Shown here: positions 1 to 7,991 of the stretch, in pieces | Layout of the letters: every line of letters begins with the position of its first letter | Position numbering within the stretch: the stretch's first letter is position 1 | From: Planctomycetia bacterium | GTDB taxonomy: Bacteria; Planctomycetota; Phycisphaerae; Phycisphaerales; SM1A02 | Reading direction: 5' to 3' | Assembly: GCA_005790605.1 (NCBI GenBank) | Contig: SXUI01000070.1 | Coordinates: forward strand, 44,086-108,085 | Length of the DNA: 64,000 nucleotides | Made by a program: the position numbers and the translations under genes | The notes under the pieces: model-generated | What the model was told of the DNA's origin: nothing | The model's input: the letters and a program-made list of their open reading frames with translations, nothing else | The model's database searches: none

Positions 1-53
1 GTAGTAGTCCGAGGTCCCGGCAGAATTTCTCACATTTTTTGGACGAAGATACC

Positions 54-68
54 GAACGAAAGCCGAAC
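54..68. promoter_or_regulatory. Candidate LexA-type operator upstream of ssb (GAAC-N7-GAAC)
   Basis: Two CCGAAC hexamers lie in direct repeat about 180 bp before the ssb start. Read on the minus strand they form GTTC-N7-GTTC, the direct-repeat format described for LexA boxes in some bacteria such as alphaproteobacteria. The spacer core GGCTTT recurs upstream of recA at 59433-59447. A TATGCT hexamer at 74-79 could be a -10 element next to it. The operator role is inference. Confidence 0.45.
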
Positions 69-246
69 ATTGTTATGCTGCTGCTTCGCGCCCAAGGTGT
101 GGCGTGCCGCTGGATTTGGTTGAGATTCGTCGCGCTAAGGCCACGAAGTCCGAGACGGAAACAGCGCGTTGTGGGAAAGTGATTGAACCGCGCATTGAAG
201 GAGCCATCGCTCCCGCGCACCGCAGATGGTCTAGGAGACAAGAATC

Positions 247-726
247 ATGCCGAACCTGAACAAAGTCATGCTCATGGGCAACCTCACCCGTGATGTCGAA
301 CTCAAAACAACCACGGGAAACCAAACGGTTGCCTCTTTTAGCCTCGCGATCAATCGCAAGTTTCGGCTGAAGGACGGCGAAGATCGCGAAGAGGTCACCT
401 TCGTTGATTGTGAAGCGTGGGGCAAGACTGGCGAGGTGATCGCGAAGTATGTCTCCAAGGGAAAGCCGCTCTATGTCGAAGGTCGCTTGAAGCTCGATTC
501 TTGGGAAGACAAGGACGGGCAGAAGCGATCCAAGATGCGCGTGGTCGTTGAGGAGTTCCAGTTCATTGACTCTCGCGGAGGCGCTGGCGGCAGCGGCGAG
601 TCCTCGCGTGGCGAGGGTTCTTACGCGCCCAGTCATTCGGGTGGCGGTCGCGGATCGTCGCAGGGCGGGGGCTCTTCGCAATCCGGAAGTCATCGCGGCA
701 TCAGTGAAGAAGACATTCCGTTTTAA
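247..726 (+). CDS. ssb: Single-stranded DNA-binding protein
   Basis: 159 residues. It binds single-stranded DNA during replication, recombination and repair, probably as a tetramer. The N-terminal OB fold spans about residues 1-110, beginning with the typical MPNLNKVMLMGNLTRDVEL. A glycine/serine-rich linker of about 40 residues follows. The protein ends in the acidic tip SEEDIPF, which in this family docks partner proteins. An AGGAG ribosome-binding site at 233-237 fixes the ATG. In many bacteria ssb sits between rpsF and rpsR. Here rpsF is nearby but on the opposite strand, and rpsR is absent. A direct repeat resembling a LexA site lies upstream, which would suit damage induction. Confidence 0.96.
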   Translation: MPNLNKVMLMGNLTRDVELKTTTGNQTVASFSLAINRKFRLKDGEDREEVTFVDCEAWGKTGEVIAKYVSKGKPLYVEGRLKLDSWEDKDGQKRSKMRVVVEEFQFIDSRGGAGGSGESSRGEGSYAPSHSGGGRGSSQGGGSSQSGSHRGISEEDIPF

Positions 727-762
727 CCGCGCAGCGGCGACGTGATCGCGCGAACGTCTTTG

Positions 763-783
763 CGCACAAACGGTGTTTGTGCG
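763..783 (+). terminator. Hairpin 3' of ssb, possible terminator
   Basis: A 9-bp perfect stem (CGCACAAAC / GTTTGTGCG) with a 3-base loop starts 37 bases after the ssb stop codon. No T-tract follows, so it is not a classic intrinsic terminator. It could stabilise the mRNA end or assist Rho-dependent termination. Confidence 0.35.
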
Positions 784-1151
784 TGCTCAATGCGCGACGA
801 TGGTTGTTCTATTGCGTCATGCGCGCTTGGCCTCTTGGCGGCGTGGCTGTCGGGTTCAATGAGCAGCTCGTGCCGAGATGAGCGGGCTTTGTGCGACGCG
901 CTGTTTGTGTTGATCGTTCTGCGGTAGTCGCTCGCTCTGACTTCTCTTGCGCGATCACGCGAGACCGTCATCGCCGTCCCTTGGGTGCATGGGAGCGACG
1001 CCGGAGTCGTCAGGCGGGTTGCGTGATTCCGACGGTGCGCACATTCGTAGCACCTGTGATTCGGCTGCGCTGGATCGAGGTCGTGTCGTGGCATCAGGGA
1101 CACGGCATGCTCCAAGTTGCCCTCAAGTCGAAGCTCACGGCCGCTCAACGA

Positions 1152-1183
1152 AGATGCTCGCGGTCGATCGACCGCGAGCATCT
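1152..1183. repeat. Perfect 32-bp palindrome
   Basis: AGATGCTCGCGGTCGA is followed immediately by its exact reverse complement, with no loop. It lies in the convergent ssb/rpsF gap, about 110 bp after the rpsF stop. There is no T-tract on either side. It could be a bidirectional terminator or a protein-binding site. Confidence 0.9.
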
Positions 1184-1294
1184 CGTGTGTGAACTTGGGG
1201 GCTCGCGCCCATGGCAGCGATTGCTGCCTTCAGCGCATCCGGGAGCCCTCGGAGAGCGGCTCACGTGAACCAATGCAGTCGCAGGTTCGCCGGA

Positions 1295-1741
1295 TCAGTG
1301 CGACTCTGCTTCGGCAGTCTCCGCCGCGGGGCTCGCGGCTGCTGCGGTAGCTGCTGCAGCTGCTGCAGCCTCATTGCCGCGGAGAATGATCTCGTCGGCG
1401 AGCTTCTGGCGACCCTCATTGGCAGCCATTTCTTCAGGAAGCACATGATCCGCGCGGGTCACGAGCGCGCGGAGCATGCGCTCCGAAAGTCGCGTGTCAC
1501 GCTCGATCGAGACGACATTCTTCGTGTCGCACTTGAAGTACGCCAGGAAGTACACGCCGCGCTTGTTGCCGTCGACGTCGTAGGCGAGCTTGCGCTCGTC
1601 CCACTTCGACATGCTGATGACTTCAGCTTGCGCGCGGTGCAGGATCTCGGACACGTGATCGAGTGCGGACTGCAGGTCGGCGGTGGCCGCCTGCGGGAAG
1701 AGGAAGAGACCCTCATAGGTGCAGATTCGAGTTTCGGACAT
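1295..1741 (-). CDS. rpsF: 30S ribosomal protein S6
   Basis: 148 residues. It is a small-subunit protein that pairs with S18 on the platform. The fold-typical start (YEGLFLFPQAATADLQSAL) and the KWDERKLAYDVDGNKRGVYFL region are clear. The C-terminal ~30 residues are alanine- and glutamate-rich and extend past the conserved domain, encoded by repeated GCTGCAG-like triplets. It is the last gene of the minus-strand cluster that starts with the glmU-like gene. The usual partners rpsR and rplI are not next to it, and ssb is on the other strand. Confidence 0.95.
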   Translation of the reverse strand: MSETRICTYEGLFLFPQAATADLQSALDHVSEILHRAQAEVISMSKWDERKLAYDVDGNKRGVYFLAYFKCDTKNVVSIERDTRLSERMLRALVTRADHVLPEEMAANEGRQKLADEIILRGNEAAAAAAATAAAASPAAETAEAESH

Positions 1742-1768
1742 TGTTTTCTATCTCGCTTTCTTACGCGG

Positions 1769-2380
1769 TTAGGAATTGAGTTTGGCGCTCGGCGGCGTCT
1801 CGTCGACGCTGCGGCGATTGAAACGGTTCATTGCTTCTGTGAGTCCTGATTGCAACCAACAGAGCGACGCGTCGACCGAGGCATCGATCGCCTCGTCGAC
1901 GGGTCCTTGCTGGTTCTCAGCGAACTTGCCGAGCACATAATCCGCCTGCGGGATGCGACCGGGCGCGTCGATGCCAATTCTGCATCGTGCGTACTTCGCA
2001 GTCCCGAGCTTGGACTCGATGTCCGACAATCCGTTGTGTCCGCCAGCGCTGCCTTCCGCGCGAATCCTGAGAGATCCGCAGGGAAGTGCGATGTCGTCCA
2101 CAAGAACGAACAGTTGCGTTTGTGCGTCAAGTTTGTAGAAGCGAATGGCTTCCGCCACGCTTTGCCCAGAGAGATTCATGAAGGTGAGTGGCTTCAGCAG
2201 CAGCACCTTGTCGCCGGCATGATCGATTTCGAGGAGAAGCCCCGCGAATCGATTCTTTGGCACACTCGTTGTCGGTGGCGCGAGCCGCCGAGCAATGCGG
2301 TCCACAGCCTCGAACCCGACATTGTGTCGCGTTCGCAGGTACTGAGGTCCGGGATTGCCAAGTCCGACGATGAGTTTCAT
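1769..2380 (-). CDS. pth: Peptidyl-tRNA hydrolase
   Basis: 203 residues. It cleaves peptidyl-tRNA released from stalled ribosomes and so recycles tRNA. The N-terminus carries GLGNPGPQYLRTRHNVGF with the catalytic histidine. The second conserved block reads VDDIALPCGSLRIR followed by GSAGGHNGLSDI, with the active-site aspartate. Length fits the family (about 190-200). It lies 27 bp from rpsF and about 50 bp from rplY, in the widely conserved order prs-rplY(ctc)-pth. Confidence 0.95.
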   Translation of the reverse strand: MKLIVGLGNPGPQYLRTRHNVGFEAVDRIARRLAPPTTSVPKNRFAGLLLEIDHAGDKVLLLKPLTFMNLSGQSVAEAIRFYKLDAQTQLFVLVDDIALPCGSLRIRAEGSAGGHNGLSDIESKLGTAKYARCRIGIDAPGRIPQADYVLGKFAENQQGPVDEAIDASVDASLCWLQSGLTEAMNRFNRRSVDETPPSAKLNS

Positions 2381-2431
2381 GTTTCGCTCAGAGTCATCGC
2401 GCGTCGTTCGCGCTTCGCTTCCATCCTTGCA

Positions 2432-3106
2432 TTACTTCTTCTTGTCGCCAGCAGGTGCCTTCGCATCCTTGCTTGCGGCTTCGTCATCCTTCTTCGCTGT
2501 GAGGACTTCCGGCGCGGTCGCAGCGGTTGCAGCTGCGGCTTCACCAACAACCTCTTCCGCCATGGTCTGCAGCTGAACAAGCATCGTGGATGCTGGAGTG
2601 ACTGCTTCGATGCCGGCTGGCAACTTGATTTGTCCGACGGTGAGGACATCGCCCATCGAGGAAACATCCACGCGGATGTGCTCAGGGATATCGCGCACCT
2701 TGCAACGAATCACGATCTCTGAGGTCATGTGCACGACGATCGTGCCTGCCTTCTTCGCGCCTTCGGGCGAGCCCGCGAAATCAAGATGGATGCGTGCCGT
2801 CACCACTTCGTCGAGATTGACGCGGGTGAGGTCCACATGGATCACGTTGTCACCGAGGTAACCGAACTGCAAGTCCTTGACGAGACAAGTCTCGGCGGAT
2901 TGCCCTTCGATATCGATGGTGAAGACTTTCTCGCCCTTCTTGAGGTGCAAGATTGTCTCATGCTCGCAGAGCGAGACGGACATTGGCTGGGAGCCGTGTC
3001 CGTAGACGACGGCAGGCAGCCGGCCTGCGGTGCGGAGTCGCTTTGCATATCGACTGCCGATGCGATCGCGGGGGACCGCTTTGAGAACTGGAACTTCTTT
3101 CGCCAT
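2432..3106 (-). CDS. rplY: 50S ribosomal protein L25 / general stress protein Ctc
   Basis: 224 residues. It is the long (TL5/Ctc) form of L25, a 5S rRNA-binding protein. The start MAKEVPVLKA is chosen because AGGAGG lies 11-12 bases upstream on the minus strand (3117-3122); the open frame extends further but without support. The N-terminal L25 domain includes RLPAVVYGHG. The C-terminal beta domain runs to about residue 185. A low-complexity tail rich in Ala, Lys and Asp ends in GDKKK. It sits between prs and pth as in other bacteria. Confidence 0.93.
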   Translation of the reverse strand: MAKEVPVLKAVPRDRIGSRYAKRLRTAGRLPAVVYGHGSQPMSVSLCEHETILHLKKGEKVFTIDIEGQSAETCLVKDLQFGYLGDNVIHVDLTRVNLDEVVTARIHLDFAGSPEGAKKAGTIVVHMTSEIVIRCKVRDIPEHIRVDVSSMGDVLTVGQIKLPAGIEAVTPASTMLVQLQTMAEEVVGEAAAATAATAPEVLTAKKDDEAASKDAKAPAGDKKK

Positions 3107-3179
3107 GACTGGAGACCTCCTAAATGAGTTGCAAACGTGTATGAGCTTGGGGTTGAAGCGCTTTCCTTTGAGTTCGACA

Positions 3180-4163
3180 TCAACGCTTGATGGCGACGCC
3201 TCCACGGAAGAGCGCGGAAATGGACTGATCGTGATGAATGCGGTGAATGGCTTCGCCAATGAGCACGGCGACGGACAGCACTTCGAGCTTGTCAGCGATG
3301 GGCTTCGTGCGCGCGCCGCCTGGGATCGTGTCGGTGGTGACAACCTTACTGATGAGGCTGTCGCGCAGCCGTTCCATCGCGAGTCCGACAAAGACGGGGT
3401 GCGTACATGCCGCGATGACATCCTTCGCGCCCTTTTCCATGACGAGTTTCGCGGCTTCGCACACGGTTCCGGCGGTCGAGATCATGTCGTCAAACATGAG
3501 AACGGTGCGGCCTTCCACTTCGCCGATGAGGTTCTTCATGACGACTTGCGAGCCGGATTGCCGACGCTTGTCGATGATCGCCAGATCGCACTGCAGCACA
3601 TTGGCGTACATATTCGCGACCTTCACATTGCCGACATCCGGACTCACGACGACGATGTCGCCGAGCGTCCCGCGGCGCGTGAGGAAGTAGTCCGCGAGGA
3701 CTGGCGCGGCGCTCATGTGATCGACGGGGATATCGAAGAATCCCTGGATTTGCGCAGCGTGTAAATCAAGACAAAGCACGCGATCCGCACCCGATTGTGC
3801 AATGAGGTTTGCAACAAGCTTCGCGGTAATCGGGACGCGTCCCTCGTCCTTCCGATCCTGGCGCGCGTAGCCGCAGTAGGGCATGACCGCGGTGATCCGC
3901 TTCGCGCTCGCGCGGCGGAGGCAGTCGATCCAGATGAGCAACTCCATCAGATTGTCATTGACTGGCTCGCAGGTTGAGAGCATCACATAACAATCACGGC
4001 CCCGAACATCTTCTTCCACCTTGACGAGCGTCTCGCCGTCAGGGAAGCGGAGTGTTTGGCCCTCGCCTAACGGAAGTGCGAGATGCGCGCAGGTCTTGAG
4101 CGCGAGCTCGCGTGATGCGGTTCCAGCGAAGATCTTCAATGTGTCGCGGTCGGATGCGCTCAT
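3180..4163 (-). CDS. prs: Ribose-phosphate pyrophosphokinase
   Basis: 327 residues. It makes PRPP from ribose 5-phosphate and ATP, for nucleotide, His and Trp synthesis. Visible motifs are the ATP-loop region YCGYARQDRK, the signature DLHAAQIQGFFDIPVDH and the PRPP-binding loop FDDMISTAGT. The ATG at 4163 overlaps the stop of the upstream glmU-like gene as ATGA, which supports this start over an in-frame start 16 codons earlier. Length is normal for the family (about 315-320). Confidence 0.95.
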   Translation of the reverse strand: MSASDRDTLKIFAGTASRELALKTCAHLALPLGEGQTLRFPDGETLVKVEEDVRGRDCYVMLSTCEPVNDNLMELLIWIDCLRRASAKRITAVMPYCGYARQDRKDEGRVPITAKLVANLIAQSGADRVLCLDLHAAQIQGFFDIPVDHMSAAPVLADYFLTRRGTLGDIVVVSPDVGNVKVANMYANVLQCDLAIIDKRRQSGSQVVMKNLIGEVEGRTVLMFDDMISTAGTVCEAAKLVMEKGAKDVIAACTHPVFVGLAMERLRDSLISKVVTTDTIPGGARTKPIADKLEVLSVAVLIGEAIHRIHHDQSISALFRGGVAIKR

Positions 4164-5017
4164 GAGGAGATTCTCAGGGTGGAGGATGAAGCGGCAGTCG
4201 GCGTTCCGCACTGCGTGGGTGTTGGTTTCCGATTGCGCAAGATCGCGTCGACGACGGCGAGTTGCGCGGGGTCATTGATGGAGAGCACATCCTCAGCGGG
4301 AACGGCCGCGACCGCGTGCACCGTGCGACCATGGCTTGCGAGAATGCCGAAGAGGTCTGTGAAGTAGTACTCGCCGCTTCGATTGCTGTTGCCGATTTGC
4401 GCGAGCGTGGAGAACAATTCCTCGCCACGGACGCAGTAGTAACTCGGGTTGATCTCACGAATCTCGAGTTCGCCCGGGCTCGCGTCCTTCTGCTCGACGA
4501 TCCGCGTAAACGCTCCGGTTGCATCGCGCACAATTCGACCATACCCGGTGGGTGTCTCAATCACGCTCGTCGCGAGTGTTGCGGAAGCGCGGTGTGTGCG
4601 ATGCGCGTCGAGCAGCGTGTCGAGCGTTTCGCTTCGTACCAAGGGTCCGTCACCGCAAAGGACGAAGAAATCGCTGCCCTGTGCGCTTTGCTCAAGCAGC
4701 GGCTTCGTCATGGAGACCGCGTGCCCAGTGCCCAGTTGCTCTGTTTGCAGCGCAAACTCGACATCGCGGTCGTGGGCAAACTCGGCCTCAATCAGCGATG
4801 CGCCGTATCCGACAACCAACACGATGCGCGCGCAACCGCTTGCGCGCGCAGCATCCACAACCCAACGCACCATTGGACGACCCGCGACGGGATGCATGAC
4901 CTTCGGCAAGTCGCTCTGCATCCGCGTTCCCTTTCCAGCTGCGAGAACAATCGCAGTCAGCGGACGACGAGCATTCGTCGTTGCGCAAGAGGAAGATGAG
5001 CAGTTGCAATGGGACAT
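4160..5017 (-). CDS. UDP-N-acetylglucosamine pyrophosphorylase-type nucleotidyltransferase (GlmU N-terminal domain only)
   Basis: About 285 residues. The nucleotidyltransferase motif LAAGKGTRMQSDLPKVMHPVAGRPM is clear, with later GTGHAV, CGDGPL and NPSYYCV blocks typical of GlmU. The left-handed beta-helix acetyltransferase half is missing: GlmU is normally about 450 residues, and this stops right after the uridyltransferase fold. It would join UTP and GlcNAc-1-P for cell-envelope precursors. The start is uncertain: MSHCNCSSSSC at 5017, with an odd cysteine/serine-rich leader, or an ATG at 5065. It overlaps prs by ATGA and heads the cluster, as glmU does elsewhere. Confidence 0.8.
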   Translation of the reverse strand: MSHCNCSSSSCATTNARRPLTAIVLAAGKGTRMQSDLPKVMHPVAGRPMVRWVVDAARASGCARIVLVVGYGASLIEAEFAHDRDVEFALQTEQLGTGHAVSMTKPLLEQSAQGSDFFVLCGDGPLVRSETLDTLLDAHRTHRASATLATSVIETPTGYGRIVRDATGAFTRIVEQKDASPGELEIREINPSYYCVRGEELFSTLAQIGNSNRSGEYYFTDLFGILASHGRTVHAVAAVPAEDVLSINDPAQLAVVDAILRNRKPTPTQCGTPTAASSSTLRISS

Positions 5018-5181
5018 GGGGATGAAAGGTTCGCGCTGAGGAGAGAGGTCGCGCACTTCAATCATTCCATCCAAGCCTCGATGGAAGATCGCAGGTACGC
5101 GAATCGATTTTGGTATCTCCGCGAAGTGTGAGGTGCGCGACGCTGCGCGTGTTTCGCGCGAGTCTCTCAGCGTTCACTCAA

Positions 5182-5252
5182 TTGGCCCGCATGGATTCGA
5201 ACCATGACTCTAAGTACCAAAAACTCGTGTGCTACCGTTACACTACGGGCCA
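5182..5252 (-). tRNA. tRNA-Gln (anticodon TTG)
   Basis: 71 nt. The minus strand gives acceptor TGGCCCG/CGGGCCA, a GTGT...GCAC D-arm, the anticodon loop TTTTGGT reading TTG, and a T-arm CATGG-TTCGAAT-CCATG. The discriminator base is A and CCA is not encoded. The anticodon stem has one apparent mismatch at its base. The acceptor stem is extended by flanking complementary bases (ATT/AAT). Confidence 0.93.
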
Positions 5253-5712
5253 ATGAATTGAGTTGAAGCGGAAAGTGTTCGTCGCGTAGGGAGCTCTGCT
5301 CACACGCGTCGCAGTCGTTCGCTGATGGACGGGGTCTCCGAAAAGTGTTCCGCTGTATCCGTCGCGACTTGCGCCCTAGGAGTTCCACGATCGGAAATCC
5401 GAGATATGCACTCGCTTGGGAGAATCACGCCTGTACCCGAACAAGACCCGCAGAGGAACACCCTCTGTGGGAGCCCGCGGCGTGATTCCTTCCATCGGAA
5501 TCGCTCTCCGCGGCCACAAACTCCTTCAAGGCTGGCGCGCCTGCTGGCCGCATCGGCGCCCCATGCGACTCCTTTCAGGTTTGAAAGTCGTCGACGGCCC
5601 TCTGTGAAGGGGTGGAGAGTCTAGCAGGTGATGCAGAATCTTCAACCGATCCGCCGCTCCGAAAGGCAGATTTCGTCTGAGTTTCGCTCTCGAATTCGTT
5701 ACCGTTGAAGGC
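5253..5712. other. Gene-free stretch with a nested inverted repeat
   Basis: 460 bases between tRNA-Gln and the aldehyde dehydrogenase gene, with no convincing coding frame. At 5422-5488 an outer 10-bp pair (GAATCACGCC/GGCGTGATTC) encloses an inner 10-bp stem (5447-5456 with 5462-5471, one G-U pair). Smaller hairpins occur near 5391-5402 and 5571-5586. It may hold a structured RNA or a leader of the downstream gene. Confidence 0.5.
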
Positions 5713-7080
5713 ATGACATTCACCCTGAGCACCGCTGCCGCCGCTGTTTCCGCTCCCCAAGACGGTATCGCGCCAACCCCTGTTACAAGCCTCGAAGGGA
5801 TTGTGGAACGCGCGCGCGCCGCGGGAGTTCGATGGCGGGCGCTTCCCTTGGCGAGTCGAATGACGCAGCTCGAGGGAGTGGCGGTAAGGCTGAAGGAGGA
5901 AACTGCCCGCCTCGGCGCAATCGCGAGCGCGGAGATGGGTAAGCCAATCGCTGAAGCGACCGGCGAGGCGAAGTACTGCGCGGACCGATTTGTGGAAGAC
6001 CTGCAGTCGATCGCGAACGCGCTTGCTCCCTACACCCGTTCGGACGAGCGCACGATCTCGACAATCGCGTTTGACCCATTTGGTGTCGTCGCCGCGATCA
6101 CGCCGTGGAATTTCCCAATTCTCATTCTGCAGCAATCCGTACTTCCAGCGCTTCTCGCGGGTAACGCAGTCGTCGCCAAACCAAGTGAAGTCACGCCTCG
6201 AGTTGCCGCGGCGTACTACTCCATTCTCAATGAGTTTCTTCCACAAGACCTGCTGATGGTCGTGTTTGGTGATGGGGAGCAGGGCAGGGCGCTCGTTGCT
6301 TCGAGTGTCGATTTGATCGTCTTTACAGGAAGCCGAAACACGGGCGCGCACATCGCTGCCGTGGCGGGAAAACGACTCGCGCGAGTGATTCTCGAGTTGG
6401 GCGGAAAGGACCCGATGCTGGTTCTTGACGACGCTGACCTCGTGCGAGCCGCCGACTTTGCCGCGAACAACAGTTTCCGCAATGCAGGCCAAGTCTGCGT
6501 CTCGACGGAGCGAATCTATGTTGATCGAAGCATCGCACGGGCGTTCGAGCACGCACTCGTTGAACGCGCCGCGATGCTGAAAGTGGGCGACCCGTCCGAC
6601 CCAGCGACGACGATCGGTCCGATGTCATCTGCGCGACAGAAAGCGATCGTGCAGTCGCATATCGAAGACGCGGTGAAGCGCGGCGCGCGCGTCCTCTTTG
6701 GCGGGCGTCCACAGGCGGGAAACTTCGTCGAACCAACGGTGCTCGCCGGCGTCGATCACACTATGAAGATCATGCGCGAGGAGACCTTCGGCCCAGTCGC
6801 GTGCATCATGGAGGTCGCGTCGATTGATGAGGCGGTGACACTCGCGAATGACTCCCCATTCGGTCTTGGCGCAGCCGTCTTCGGTGCCGATGAGGCGCGC
6901 GCGATGCTTGTCGCCGAGCGAATCGAAACGGGCATGGTTGGTGTGAACCAAGGCTGCGGTGGCGCGAAGGGATGTCCGTGGGTCGGCGCGAAGCAGTCGG
7001 GTATCGGATTTCACTCGGGTCCAGAAGGGCACCGACTCTTCGCGCAGCTCCGCGTTCTTTCGCGGAAGAAGTCGAACTAA
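5713..7080 (+). CDS. NAD(P)-dependent aldehyde dehydrogenase (succinate-semialdehyde dehydrogenase-like)
   Basis: 455 residues. It oxidises an aldehyde to a carboxylate with NAD(P). Motifs are PWNFPILILQQS (cofactor fold), FTGS, the general-base glutamate in LELGGKDP (E228), the nucleophile in NAGQVCVST (C262), EETFGPVA and NDSPFGLGA. The 34-residue spacing of E and C is normal for the family. Overall resemblance is to GabD/succinate-semialdehyde enzymes, but the substrate cannot be fixed from sequence. It stands alone upstream of aat, which starts 22 bp after its stop. Confidence 0.9.
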   Translation: MTFTLSTAAAAVSAPQDGIAPTPVTSLEGIVERARAAGVRWRALPLASRMTQLEGVAVRLKEETARLGAIASAEMGKPIAEATGEAKYCADRFVEDLQSIANALAPYTRSDERTISTIAFDPFGVVAAITPWNFPILILQQSVLPALLAGNAVVAKPSEVTPRVAAAYYSILNEFLPQDLLMVVFGDGEQGRALVASSVDLIVFTGSRNTGAHIAAVAGKRLARVILELGGKDPMLVLDDADLVRAADFAANNSFRNAGQVCVSTERIYVDRSIARAFEHALVERAAMLKVGDPSDPATTIGPMSSARQKAIVQSHIEDAVKRGARVLFGGRPQAGNFVEPTVLAGVDHTMKIMREETFGPVACIMEVASIDEAVTLANDSPFGLGAAVFGADEARAMLVAERIETGMVGVNQGCGGAKGCPWVGAKQSGIGFHSGPEGHRLFAQLRVLSRKKSN

Positions 7081-7101
7081 CGACGCCTCTATGCTGTCGG
7101 C

Positions 7102-7737
7102 GTGTTTCAGGTCATTGGCGTCGCACATCGATTCGACTCAGATACGATTCTGCATGCGTACCGCGCGGGCGCATTCCCGATGGCAGATCCCGAGAGTGGA
7201 GTCATTCACTGGCTCACTTCGTCGCCGCGATTTCTGCTCCCTCTCAGTGGATTGAAGGTCTCGAAGTCTCTCGCGCGCCTCGCGAAGCAGGCGCCATTTG
7301 AGATTCGCGTTGACACTTCGTTCGATCGCGTGATTCGCGCGTGCGCAGAAGATCGCCACGACACCAATCCGAACTGGATCTCCGATCGGATGATTCGCGC
7401 ATATGAGAAACTGCATCGCGAAGGATTCGCTCACTCGATCGAAGCGTTCCGCGGCGGCGTGTTAGTCGGCGGCTTGTACGGCGTCAGCATCGGGAGTGCC
7501 TTCTTTGGCGAGAGCATGTTTTCAAGGCGAGAGCTCGGCGGATCGAACAGTTCCAAGATCTGCCTGCTCGAGCTGGTGCGGATGCTCCGTGTTCGAGGTT
7601 TTACGCTCCTTGATAGCCAGGAAGCCAACGAACACATGCTCCAGTTTGGGGGGATGGAAGTCCCGCTTGAGGCGTATCTTGATCAGCTCGATGTGGCAGT
7701 TTCCCGGGCCGATGCGTGGTTCTCCGGGACGCCGTAG
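7102..7737 (+). CDS. aat: Leucyl/phenylalanyl-tRNA-protein transferase
   Basis: 211 residues. It attaches Leu or Phe to proteins with N-terminal Arg or Lys, which marks them for ClpAP degradation in the bacterial N-end rule pathway. Conserved blocks are AYRAGAFPMAD, NPNWISDRMIRAYEKLHREGF, HSIE, LVGGLYGVSIGSAFFGESMF and SQEANEHMLQFGG. The start is GTG. Length is slightly short (E. coli 234) because of a compact N-terminus. It follows the aldehyde dehydrogenase by 22 bp and may be co-transcribed with it. Confidence 0.94.
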   Translation: MFQVIGVAHRFDSDTILHAYRAGAFPMADPESGVIHWLTSSPRFLLPLSGLKVSKSLARLAKQAPFEIRVDTSFDRVIRACAEDRHDTNPNWISDRMIRAYEKLHREGFAHSIEAFRGGVLVGGLYGVSIGSAFFGESMFSRRELGGSNSSKICLLELVRMLRVRGFTLLDSQEANEHMLQFGGMEVPLEAYLDQLDVAVSRADAWFSGTP

Positions 7738-7991
7738 TTTTCCGAGACTGCGGCGTAAGTGCTTCGCGCTGCGACACATCCGGCAGCGTGATTGGAGCGG
7801 TTGACGGGTGTTTTTCGATCGCGCAACCAAAATCGTGTGGTTTTCACGACATTTCGTCATGTCGCCGCAGTTGCGCCTTGCAGGGGCGAGTTTCTAGGAC
7901 ACTATCAGTTTGGAGTCCGGGGTCTGCATATGAAAGGGAGTTACTTCCGGGTGGAAGTACCTGTTTGTGAAGTCATTCGCAAAGGGTTCCC
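7738..7991. other. Intergenic leader region of the PEP-CTERM gene
   Basis: 254 bases with no gene. A 7-bp hairpin (TACTTCC-GGGT-GGAAGTA, 7942-7959) lies 32 bases before the ATG. A second short inverted repeat (CGACAT/ATGTCG) lies near 7850-7867. No convincing promoter hexamers were assigned. Confidence 0.5.

Larger units (their letters stand above)
727..1294. other. Gene-free stretch between the convergent ssb and rpsF genes
   Basis: 568 bases with no credible coding frame; the open frames here have no recognisable motif or ribosome-binding site. It holds a hairpin just after ssb (763-783) and a perfect 32-bp palindrome (1152-1183). It probably serves as the terminator region of both transcription units. 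Confidence 0.6.

Noticed and set aside
723..1181. 152-codon minus-strand frame after ssb
   Set aside because: No motif, no ribosome-binding site, and composition like a shadow frame; the region is better read as a terminator zone.
1320..1380. GCTGCAG repeats as a functional DNA repeat
   Set aside because: They encode the poly-alanine tail of S6 and are explained by coding sequence.
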